Made by a program: the position numbers and the translations under genes. Source: Chondrus crispus (taxonomy: Eukaryota; Rhodophyta; Florideophyceae; Gigartinales; Gigartinaceae). Taken from it: a stretch of 55,735 nucleotides of DNA. This document shows, piece after piece, positions 39,169 through 48,175 of this stretch. Positions within the stretch are counted from its first letter, which is position 1. Each line of letters begins with the position of its first letter. The stretch spans positions 133,120 to 188,854 of the forward strand of contig NW_005178519.1 in assembly GCF_000350225.1 (NCBI RefSeq). The letters run 5' to 3'. Below the pieces are notes generated by a model, which was not told the origin of the DNA, ran no database searches, and saw only the letters and a program-made list of their open reading frames with translations.

Positions 39169-39532
39169 GGTTGCCAGGCACGTGGTTCCAGAGCGTGTCG
39201 CTGTGTTGCGGGAGCAGCAGAGGGGAATAACTCTACGACGGGTGAATTTGTTTTACGCCCAAGCGCTGGCTTTGGCCGGCTTTCAGCCGTGTGGGAAATG
39301 CGGGACTCTGGTGCTTGTGTTGCAAGGGTAGGCGCAGTGAAACGTGCAACATGTGTTTTGGCAGTCGGTGGAGCTACAACGAGATTTGCCGTGGCTTTCA
39401 ACTCGTGGACCGTCCTTATTGGGTTGTGATTACCTTGAGATAAAAGAGGTCTGCTAGGAACACGAACAACGCACGATACACAATGAATGTTTCTGTACAC
39501 GTATTCCACGCGAATGTTGTGGAATACGGGTC
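39169..39532. other. Intergenic region upstream of the UPF0301 gene
   Basis: About 360 bp with no supported gene; the promoter of the minus-strand UPF0301 gene should lie here. No clear TATA box was seen. Confidence 0.4.
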
Positions 39533-39796
39533 TTACGTGGATACACAGACGGTTTTAACGAAATAGCCCAAGTTTTGCCAATTTTCTGCGATTTTTGGAC
39601 TGCTCAAAGAGACCTTTTCTATGCATGTCGCAAGATCATCCGGATCACCATTCAGATGCTCATCTGCTTCCCTACACAGTCGTTTATTCAGCACATCTTC
39701 AAGAATACTCTTTGCACTCTGTTGTCGCCGCGGTTTGATCAAGCAAATTGTGAGGGTGTCATTCCATCCACATTTTTCTATCTCCACAAGCATCAT
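39533..39796 (-). CDS. Small hypothetical ORF (87 aa)
   Basis: The ATG-started frame encodes a soluble, mixed-charge helical peptide containing the segment SILEDVLNKRLCREADEHL and ending FVKTVCVST. I do not recognise it. It lies 92 bp from the start of the uL22 gene, head to head, which fits a shared promoter. It could also be one exon of a larger gene or a chance frame. Confidence 0.35.
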   Translation of the reverse strand: MMLVEIEKCGWNDTLTICLIKPRRQQSAKSILEDVLNKRLCREADEHLNGDPDDLATCIEKVSLSSPKIAENWQNLGYFVKTVCVST

Positions 39797-39888
39797 CCCT
39801 TCGAATTGCCAACAACGATTAAACGATCGCGATCACGAAGAAATTTGCTCTCTAAGCAGCCCGTAGTACTGCCAAACCATCCGCACCC

Positions 39889-40602
39889 ATGATTCTCAGA
39901 AGCGCTTTTCGCAGTCTGTGCTCAAGTCTTTCCAGAGGATTGCAAACTGAAGCGGCTTTGGAATTGAACGAGGCGGGCATTGCAAGGAAACCTCGACCAT
40001 GGCCTCTCGACAACCGCGGCGAAGAGATCAGGACTGCCAAGGCCAGGCGGCTCGGTATTTCCACATCACCTCATAAACTGAACATCGTCGCCAAGCTCGT
40101 ACGCGGAATGACGATCAACGAGGCCGAACGTCAGATGGTCGGATGCCGAAAGAAGCATTCAGAGCATGTTTGGAAGACGATCGCTGCCGCTGTCACCAAT
40201 GCGCGCCACGCAGGTCTACGAGAGGACAGATTGGTTGTCAGCCATGCCTTCGTCGGGAAGGGCAAGTACCTCAGGAAGATCAGGCCGTGGCACGGCAAAG
40301 GCCGATATGGTATCGAGCACAAGAAGTACGCCCATCTTACTGTTTTGGTAAGGGAGCTTGATGAGGAGCTTTGGGAGGCTGCCGTCATGCCAAAATATAT
40401 ACATTTGGGTTATCGCCATGGAGAGAATGACCCTGACCATGATCGCAATCATCCGATTCACAAGTCAGATCGGGTTTCTTGGCATAGCCAGTTAGACGTT
40501 AGCATGAGGGCAACAAGGGATAATATCCAGGGCTTACGAGCGCTGCTGGAGGGGGAAGGCGATTCAGAGTCAGCTCCTGGTGCTGCTCCCAACGCGAAGT
40601 GA
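39889..40602 (+). CDS. MRPL22: Mitochondrial ribosomal protein uL22 (L22)
   Basis: A 237-residue protein with an N-terminal Ser/Arg/Leu-rich presequence (MILRSAFRSLCSSLSRGLQ) typical of mitochondrial import. The L22 domain follows: SPHKLNIVAKLVRGMTINEA, WKTIAAAVTNARHAG, and KIRPWHGKGRYGIEHKKYAH, the basic loop that lines the exit tunnel. The C-terminal extension of about 60 residues is acidic and His-rich, longer than in bacteria (about 110 residues in all). It is a structural part of the large subunit. It is a single exon with ATG at 39889. The gene is tail to tail with a short minus-strand frame at 40607. Confidence 0.88.
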   Translation: MILRSAFRSLCSSLSRGLQTEAALELNEAGIARKPRPWPLDNRGEEIRTAKARRLGISTSPHKLNIVAKLVRGMTINEAERQMVGCRKKHSEHVWKTIAAAVTNARHAGLREDRLVVSHAFVGKGKYLRKIRPWHGKGRYGIEHKKYAHLTVLVRELDEELWEAAVMPKYIHLGYRHGENDPDHDRNHPIHKSDRVSWHSQLDVSMRATRDNIQGLRALLEGEGDSESAPGAAPNAK

Positions 40603-40606
40603 TAAT

Positions 40607-40984
40607 CTAGACTGAGGGTCCATGTGAAAACCGCACTCGGCTGGAAATCCGACCAGCCACTCGACGCTTTTCATGACTAGAGCCACTCAACACGCGAGAG
40701 CAAAGAGAATAGGAGCACATTGTCATGTGGCTCGATTTCGTCGCACCATGACACCGTGCGAAGCAGAGACTAGAGTTGTGACACGTTTGCCGACATTCCA
40801 CAAATTCTCTTAGTGAACGGATCTGTGTTTTTATATGTGACAGTCGTTGTTTACTGTCATAAGATATTGACTCATCTAACTTCCCAAGCATAGACAGGAC
40901 GTTTGTAACCCGCAGGATTAACTTCCACATCTGTTCTCGAATTCTGGTATCACTCCAAACCTCTCGTTCCGTTAGGATCGTCAT
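40607..40984 (-). CDS. Hypothetical small ORF (125 aa)
   Basis: The ATG at 40984 opens a frame that runs to within 4 bp of the uL22 stop. The first half (REQMWKLILRVTNVLSMLGK and a following helix) looks protein-like. The second half is Cys/Ser/Arg-rich and less convincing. It matches nothing I recognise. It could be the last exon of a gene starting further right, or a chance frame in the 3' region of PFDN6. Confidence 0.3.
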   Translation of the reverse strand: MTILTEREVWSDTRIREQMWKLILRVTNVLSMLGKLDESISYDSKQRLSHIKTQIRSLREFVECRQTCHNSSLCFARCHGATKSSHMTMCSYSLCSRVLSGSSHEKRRVAGRISSRVRFSHGPSV

Positions 40985-41077
40985 CGCGATCGCGACCAAA
41001 TAAGTTTCTTTCGTCACTACGCTTCGGCCGAGTGATCTAGATGAAATGCACTTTGTACCACTCCAAGGTACTGCCCC

Positions 41078-41687
41078 TCATTGTTTCTGTGCGCTGACTT
41101 GTTGCACTAGCGCTTGGAACTTTTGTTGTTCTGTCAAAAGAGTGACGCGTCGTTGTTGTTGTTCTTTCTCTACCTTTTGCGCTCGTTCTTTCGCATTCTT
41201 CACTTCCTTAGAAATGTATTCAATTCTGGTGTTCACTGTGCTTTTAGCTTCATCTGCTTGTTGTGGGATGAGAACAGGGCCAACAAGCTTGAATATCTTG
41301 GCACCTTGTTCCAAGTTGTCGAGCTCCTGCGAAACAAACGTGATCATAAAGAGTTAGATGTGGGAGTTCAGCCCCAGCTTCATAGCCAATAGAAAAGAAC
41401 GAACGGGTTTTAGCACTGCTAAACGTACGTCTTTCACTAGTTTGTTCTCGGTCAACTGACTCTGCAAGTTGTTCATTGTGTTCACAGAGTTGGCCAGATC
41501 TGCGGAAAAGATGGCATGAATAAGGATAGGTAAGAATCGGAAACTGTAATCGTTATATGCGTCCGTAAAAGCCATTCCATCAGATACAGCCATCAAATGC
41601 GCACGTACCATTTTGCACCTCTTTAACCTCCCCCACCAGCTTTTCGATCCTTCTCTTCATGTTCGAAAGAACTTGCATTTCTGCCAT
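41078..41687 (-). CDS. PFDN6: Prefoldin subunit 6, three exons
   Basis: Exons are 41609-41687, 41429-41499 and 41078-41326 (minus strand). Introns of 109 and 102 bp have GTACGT donors and CAG acceptors. The spliced frame is 132 residues, close to human PFDN6 (129). It has the beta-class prefoldin layout: N-terminal coiled coil, the QSQLTENKLVKD motif, the hairpin IFKLVGPVLIPQQ, and a C-terminal coiled coil rich in Glu and Gln. It is part of the hexameric chaperone that delivers unfolded actin and tubulin to CCT in the cytosol. It faces UBC9 head to head across 637 bp. Confidence 0.9.
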
Positions 41688-42324
41688 TTTGGAGTCACTC
41701 AATATTGCAGCCTACACTCAAGTCCACGGAACACCCCCGCTACCAACACTACGGGCAGTAGTTGGATAAGGAAGTAGAAGGCCAATGTGATCTGTTGTGA
41801 TGGGTTGATCTTGCAAGGTTGTGCAGCGATGTGAGAAAAAGGAAGGCGGGTGTGCCGCAGTATAAGGAAACCCAGTTCTCTCAAAGGCGTCTGTATCTAT
41901 GGACACGTGTAAATCGTTTTTGCTTTAGACATGATGTATTGTATCTAGCCGCGGTCCAACAGCTGCCTTTTCGGAGCAACAAGAGGACCGATGTTCCACG
42001 TTCGGGTCGTCAAGCACATGAAAATTGATCCTGTCGAAACTATATGCTTAAAAACAAAAAAAATAACGGAGAATTATTCTCTGGACCAGTTCTGCCCTGC
42101 TCTTACGTTTTTCGAGAAGGTGTGTTTATTTTACGTCTCCAATGCAACAGACGTCCTGAGCAATTCTTTCGCTTCTGTCATTACTTGAACGACAGTTGGC
42201 CACTATCCTTTTACCGTACCCTTCTTGTCCGCGTTTCCATTTATCTAGCTTGGCGCACCTCTAGTCTTCTTTCGTCTCGTTTTCACCGAAATCTATTCTT
42301 CACGAAACCAACAAAAACTTCAGT
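41688..42324. promoter_or_regulatory. Shared divergent promoter region of PFDN6 and UBC9
   Basis: These 637 bp separate the start codons of two genes running apart, so both promoters must lie here. No TATA box was confidently seen. A TTTT/AAAA-rich strip lies near 42045-42070. Confidence 0.45.
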
Positions 42325-43137
42325 ATGAGTGGCATTGCTCGCGGTCGTCTGACAGAAGAACGTAAACAGTGGCGCCTGGACCATCCCGTTGGTTTCTACG
42401 CTCGTCCTGAGAAAAAGGATGGGCAGTCCAATTTGATGAAGTGGGAATGCGGAATTCCTGGAAAGGACCAGGTATGGCAACCACAGTTACCCGTTTCATT
42501 TGTGCAGAGGTGCTGCCTTGCATGCATGCATGAATTTCTGACTCTTCCCTCTCGAGCCTTTGGACGTATTGAATCTCAGACTTTGTGGCAGGGTGGTTTA
42601 TACAAACTTGTGTTGGAGTTTACCGAAGACTACCCAAGCAGGCCTCCGAAATGTACGTTGGTCTGAACTTGCTCTTACTATTACTTGCCACCTTTTCTTG
42701 ATCTCTCACAGATGTCTATGCAATGTTGTCTAATTGGTTTTTCAAAGGCCGGTTTGACCCCCCCTTGTTTCATCCGAATGTCTACCCGTCGGGAACTGTG
42801 TGTCTAAGCATCATCGACGCTGACAAGGCATGGAGGCCGTCCATAACTGTTAAGCAGGTACGTTTGGCGATATGTGAACACTGATATGCTCTGTGCAACA
42901 GCCAACGTGTGAAGCTTGAACCGCAGAAGCCACCTTTTCAGGCTTTAAGTAATTAATGCAGTGCCTCTGACCGTGTTCGTTTATCATCGTTTGTAGATTC
43001 TGCTCGGCATTCAGGATTTGTTGGACACCCCGAACGCACAAGACCCCGCGAACGCCGAGGCTCACGCTCTGTTTATGAAGTCCAAGCCGGCATACAACGA
43101 TCGCGTTAAGCAGATTGCCGCGCAGTACACCTCGTAA
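42325..43137 (+). CDS. UBC9: UBC9, SUMO-conjugating enzyme E2, four exons
   Basis: Exons are 42325-42471, 42580-42652, 42748-42857 and 42997-43137; introns of 95-139 bp have GT donors and AG acceptors. The spliced frame is 156 residues (human UBC9 has 158). It starts [17 protein letters not shown], as in UBC9, and keeps the [37 protein letters not shown] and IKQILLGIQ-type motifs (here [16 protein letters not shown]). The catalytic cysteine is residue 92. It carries SUMO from the E1 to substrates in the nucleus. The intron in exon 2 splits the Cys codon at position 74. Confidence 0.95.
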
Positions 43138-43142
43138 GTATT

Positions 43143-43168
43143 GTTCGGATGTGTGATGTCATCCGAAC
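43143..43168. repeat. 9-bp stem-loop just after the UBC9 stop
   Basis: GTTCGGATG pairs with CATCCGAAC around an 8-base loop, 6 bp after the stop codon. It may be a 3'-UTR structure of the UBC9 mRNA. Confidence 0.6.
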
Positions 43169-44250
43169 GAGGTCAGTTCTTCCAGGTCTTGCCGTTTGGT
43201 CTATCCGAGCAGACAAGATAAGTTCGTTCAAACCCAGTGCTTTTGAAGAAAAAATAGGTATTCCGCGACACACACTCCTCAGGGAAGTGTCGGAGAGAAA
43301 ACCACGGGAAGATGTTCATTAGAAGTTTCGTGTTCCTCTCTGCTTGTAAAGTTGAGGCCACACTGTCTTCCTCTTCGTTGATGTATTAGTTAGATACCGC
43401 TCGTTGCCGCCTCGTAGATGTGAGCAATTCTTTCGTAGGAGAAACTTTTGCTTGCACACACCAGATTGAGAGGGTGTCAATAGAAAGCCTCGAAAATTAC
43501 TCGGTGTTATCTCACGAGTGTGCCGTTGTTTCGAAGGTTTCTTTCGGTGAACCAGTGTTGACAGGTGCGAATGTGACGCAGGTTATTCAGTACTTCTGAA
43601 GCGAACCTCGGTATACGCCCACATGTAGATGGTACCTTTAGAGGCAAGATTACAAGCAGATACCTTCTCAGTCGAGGAAAGAGAGAACATAAGCTACGTA
43701 AAGACCGAAAGGCGCTAGTTCGAGCCCTACTCATTTCTCGGTCGTCAGGACGAACAACAGGTGCCCTCCCTCTGCTTTGAGGACGTAGAGATCATATAAC
43801 ACTGAAATCCTTTGAGTTCCGCAATGAACGAGCCGAGCGGTCAGAGTGGGATCCATCGGTAATCGAGGGAAAAGACTCGCAAACGTTCACGAGAAACACG
43901 CTTGGACTCAGTGCCTACCTGCTTGTATGCCTCTTGCGCGTATTCGGTACACGAAAAGAATTGCAGCAGGCTCGCCCTGGAAAGGGGGACGGAAGTGCGA
44001 TGATGTGTTGAAGGCATGCCATCACTTAGAGGGACGGTGGGCGGAATTCCTGGGGCGCAGCTATTTGTGAGTACACTGTTTCGTGGGGGGCTGGTGTGTA
44101 ATGACGCAGGCTCGGGCTTCGGCTCCTCCCGCATCAGCGTTACGGAAGCAGTTGGGGACACTGGTCGCGCTAGAGCCCCAAAGCAGTTTGGTCGCTTCTC
44201 TGACGAGGTGGTGACCGCTGCCAACGGAGGCGTGAGAACAGGGGCTGTAG

Positions 44251-44287
44251 CTCACTCCCCATCGCTGTTGTTGCGATGGGGAGTGAG
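44251..44287. repeat. Perfect 15-bp stem-loop in the intergenic region
   Basis: CTCACTCCCCATCGC pairs perfectly with GCGATGGGGAGTGAG around the loop TGTTGTT. It is not in a recognised gene. It may be a decayed mobile-element end or a hairpin RNA precursor. Confidence 0.75.
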
Positions 44288-44294
44288 GTGGACT

Positions 44295-44369
44295 TGAGCT
44301 TTCGGAGCTGCGGAGAGGTGAACTTCACGAGCATTGGGAGCTCCTGAGCTTTTGGAGCTACGGAAAAGT
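44295..44369. repeat. 25-bp direct repeat with 50-bp period
   Basis: TGAGCTTTCGGAGCTGCGGA... at 44295-44319 recurs at 44345-44369 with four changes (21 of 25 identical). The function is unknown; it adjoins the 15-bp hairpin. Confidence 0.55.
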
Positions 44370-46516
44370 ATCTCTCACCACCATTCGAATCAGTGCTGCA
44401 AACGGCCCGGGAATGGCAGAAATCGCAGACACAGTAACAGCAGAGCCAGACCCAACGCCTACACGTCGACACACCTATGCACCCTGCCCCCACCGCCCTG
44501 CTCGCTGAGCCACTACCCTCCTCGTGCGCAATGAACGCCCCTCCCTCTTCAACCACTCCCCTTCCCTTCGAGTTCCTCCGTCTCCTGCCCCTTTCCGCCA
44601 CTCAATTCCCCAATGGACAAAATCTGTACACTATGTCCCCCGTTCCTCAGACTTCTTCATCATACATGACCTTGTCGTCAGAGCGTCATCCCTCCTCTCA
44701 TTCATGTTGCTGGGCTGCTGACGCCAGCACTGAGCCCTCACACACAGTCCGCGTCAGCCACCATCTCCACGTGCTTCCTACCCGCTGTCCTCCGCAGACT
44801 GTTTCGAGGAACCTGGCTGGCTTTCAGCCGATGACCAGACGCCATTCCAACGAGAAAGAGTCTGCTGAGCCAGTACTGACAACGACTGGCCTGCACGTAG
44901 GAAAGGAGCTATCGGCGCCCACTTGACCCGATAGGAGCGGCGCGATGCGCCTGGCCTCTCTCAGTCATTCTGCACGCCCCCGCTATGTACACTCTGACCA
45001 ACGCCCCGCTCGCTGACTTCATGCGACGTCAAATCACGACGCGCTCGCTGTGCTCGAGCCTGCCCTGCATACGCTTGCCAACCCCATTTCAGCGAAGTAG
45101 TCCCCTCCTTGTCAGATATCGAAGAGGCTGATGTACTGCGCAGGTTCACTGCATGAAGCCCACACTGTTGACAGCACATACCGCCAAAGAGCCTTCAGAA
45201 AAGCTGCGCAGCGCCCCGCAAGCACCGCAAAAGTAGTAGACGCTGAAAACTTTATCGTCCTATTCTCTTTCGCAGGTCATCTCCTATTCTGGACCTCCGA
45301 AGTACTCAAGCCCGGGCCTGGTCCGCGTCAAGGCAGACCGCATCCTAGTGAGAATTAGACTTCTTCGATGGCGATTGTAGAAGTCTGGCGGAGTGGAACT
45401 TTTGAATACCCTTCAAAACATAATACTTTGATATCTTCGAAAACCAAGTACATAGCTTGAAAAACGAACGCGTAGTTTTTAACTCGATGACTCATCGGGC
45501 TTTTAAAGTCATCAAATTTATCCTTGCGTTGTGCAAGATGTTGGTGTCTTGGACGTATTAATACATCAGTAGACACAGCGGCATGATCTCGTTCATAATT
45601 AGGGAATCAATGGATGCACTTAAGGGGATTCATGCAAGAACGTCGGTCTTCTAGCTAGACTTGCCTTTAGCGATATGTACGTCTTGTTAATTGCACAGTA
45701 TTGACGTCGTCTAGAACAATATGCGTCTCCATTCTGAAGCGATATTCAAGTCCCTGTCAAGCGTTTGCATTGTATATGTAGCTTATTGAATCACTATTCT
45801 CGAATTCAACCCGGCTCCTCCAGCAAGCATGTGTGTGGGCATTTGTGTGTAGGGGGCAGCATGGCTATTCTAAAACTTTACCGTTTGGCCAGCCTCTTTC
45901 TTGCTATTTGTAGCCCTAGCCAGCTAATAGCCTCCGGTATGCTCTGCTAAATAAAGGAAAGAGATTTCCGTTGGATGATACACTTACTGTAGCGATCTCC
46001 AGAAGAGCTCGAGTCAAAGTCGCAAACTAAAAATACGTCTTCACAAAAACTTCTTTCGCGAGAAGAGCTTGATGCACGTTTCCTCTTGATGTATACATAC
46101 CGTACAGAGTCGAACTGTGGAATGGATACTGTACTTGAGTGGAATAGTGTCATTGCTGGATACCTTCCAAAAAATATTGGAAGATGACATTTCTTTTTCA
46201 TGATACGGCTCAATCAAGTTTCAAACTTGCGACACGCGGATCAGTTGCCATCTTTCTTCCGCGGGAGCAGCCTCATCCCCACTACTCTTCGGGAGCAACG
46301 GGGCAGCGAAGCGGGTAAACGGCGCCTCATTCACTGTTGAATTGTCGCTGTCATCGTAGACGTCGAAAAGTCTATTGCTGTGCCTGCCGTTAGTTTGCTG
46401 GTGCGCTCAACTGGATCTTCAAGGGTTGGTTTCGGATCACCGCCAGTTGCTTGATTCGCAACTGAATTTTTCGAATGATCGTACTTGCGTCTGCTGCTTC
46501 AATTGGAGTGCATGTG

Positions 46517-47422
46517 ATGAAGTCCTTCAGAAGCTGGATATTGCTTTGCGTGCTAGCTGCGCTCTGCGCGGCGATATCGGATGCGGCGGAACCTTCGATC
46601 GCTTTGGTAAAGGCAACCTTAAAAGTCAGCACGGTGCGGGATGGCGAGAAAGTTCATCGGGTGTGGCTGTCAACAGAGACTGATAAGGTCGCAGAAATGG
46701 CTCAGCCGGAAGGATTTGAAGTTGGAAATGCGAATTCATTCTCAGTACAGGCGTCTTTCGAGAATGAAAAGGGTGAATCTGCGTCTGTGCATCAGCTATT
46801 TTTGAGGTTTGTCAACCAACGGACGAAGCAAGACAACTTGTACTTGGTTAAGCGTGGCTCGCGAGATATGCGGACTGAAATCAATCTGAAGAATGAAATT
46901 AAGGGGGATGCCGAATTTTGGGTGAAAGATGATTCCTACGCTGTCGAGCTGATAATGGGAGACAAACTACTGAAGGATAGCACGACTTGGAGAATAACGG
47001 AGAAAATGCGCTTCGACGAGGATGCGTTCCCCATGTTCAAACGAGTTACGCGGGGAGTGTTTGACTTTGACGTTGGTGTGAAAAAGGGTTTACTTCCAGA
47101 ATTCATCTCGCCGATCCCAGCATCCGAAAAGAGGGCTCAGTTGTTTGCTATATTGCTTGCTCTCGCTAGCACTCTACTTCCACTTCCATTACTTCTAGTT
47201 GTATGGGTCCGTTTGGGGGTCTTCCCGTTGCAGTTCCCTGGTGACAAGAAGGAAAAGATTTCCATCTTAGCTTTCCAAGCATGTTTGGTGGCACACCTTG
47301 GAGCTCTAGTGATGTTTTGGGTCAAGTGGAATATCGTGACTACTTGGAAAGTCATGGGAGTCATCATGGTTCCAACTTTGCTGTTAGGGAGAAGCGTATT
47401 ATCAACAGACAAGGCGACGTGA
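46517..47422 (+). CDS. RPN2: Ribophorin II/Swp1, oligosaccharyltransferase subunit
   Basis: A 301-residue ER membrane protein. The N-terminus MKSFRSWILLCVLAALCAAI is a clear signal peptide. A luminal beta-rich domain follows (about residues 25-205, FEVGNANSFSVQASFENEKG, LFLRFVNQ). Then come three membrane helices that match the ribophorin II/Swp1 C-terminal domain (FISPIPASEKRAQ, WVRLGVF, HLGALVMFWVKWNIVTTWK). It is part of the oligosaccharyltransferase complex that N-glycosylates nascent proteins. It is shorter than animal ribophorin II (about 630) and nearer to yeast Swp1 (286). I chose the ATG at 46517 because it starts directly at the signal peptide and has a purine at -3; an in-frame ATG at 46475 would add 14 residues. 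It is a single exon. Confidence 0.88.
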   Translation: MKSFRSWILLCVLAALCAAISDAAEPSIALVKATLKVSTVRDGEKVHRVWLSTETDKVAEMAQPEGFEVGNANSFSVQASFENEKGESASVHQLFLRFVNQRTKQDNLYLVKRGSRDMRTEINLKNEIKGDAEFWVKDDSYAVELIMGDKLLKDSTTWRITEKMRFDEDAFPMFKRVTRGVFDFDVGVKKGLLPEFISPIPASEKRAQLFAILLALASTLLPLPLLLVVWVRLGVFPLQFPGDKKEKISILAFQACLVAHLGALVMFWVKWNIVTTWKVMGVIMVPTLLLGRSVLSTDKAT

Positions 47423-48175
47423 GCCTAATAAAGTTCAATGTTTTCTAACTGAATAACTAAGTGCGCAACGTTTGAAGCTGAGCGTGAATGATACTAGTAT
47501 CTGTGCATGTGATGCACGGGTCTCGATTTCAAGGCAAGAGCTCTCTTGTCTTACATCATGCGTTAGGAAAGTGGTCGTAACTCCCGAAGCTCTTGGTGTG
47601 GGGAGCAGAGAGCAGCAGAGCGGGTCTGGTGGAGGCTTATTACGACACTCTCACAACTCGCAACTATACTGTATCTATCTGGGGATATCTGGCGGGGAAG
47701 GGGATAGGTTTCCAAAACCCTCAGCATATTTTTTTACAAAAAAGTAGAAAAAATGGAATTGACCTTCATGCAGCCCCCAATGCATGAAACCGATCCAGAG
47801 GTGTGAGACAAAGAAAGACAAACCTCCGCTTTACACAAGCACGTCTGGCGTCCTTATCCCTCATCGACGACAAGGGGCTGATCCGCTCCTAGTCCTCGTC
47901 CTTCCCTTTACCGCCACAACAACTGACCCCTTCCGGACCACCCCCATCCCGAATCCTTCCTCCTCCATCCCATCAGCAAATTCGCCACCCCGAATCGGAC
48001 ATTACACAAGCCGCTCGTCCACGCTCCCACGTCTTGCCCCTCACCGACGTGTATGGGTGGCGAAAAGCCGCCACCTCTCGCGCCCGCCACAACGAGTACA
48101 TTGCGGTAGGCTCGAGGGCCCCTTGTCTCCCGCAAGCAAGGTACGCCCTTAGCTCCAGCGGAACTAGATCATTCC
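47423..48175. other. Intergenic region between RPN2 and TBCCD1
   Basis: About 750 bp with no supported gene. It probably holds the RPN2 terminator and the C-rich TBCCD1 promoter (47870-48170). Confidence 0.4.

Larger units (their letters stand above)
43138..46516. other. 3.4-kb stretch without a supported gene
   Basis: Only short frames occur. Structural signals are a 9-bp stem at 43143-43168 just after the UBC9 stop, a perfect 15-bp stem-loop at 44251-44287 and a 25-bp direct repeat with 50-bp spacing at 44295-44369. The part 44460-45300 is C-rich and could be a decayed gene or promoter. I cannot name a product. Confidence 0.4.

Noticed and set aside
43700..43740. TTCGAGCC motif as a tRNA T-arm
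   Set aside because: The flanks do not pair into a T stem and no acceptor or anticodon arm can be drawn.
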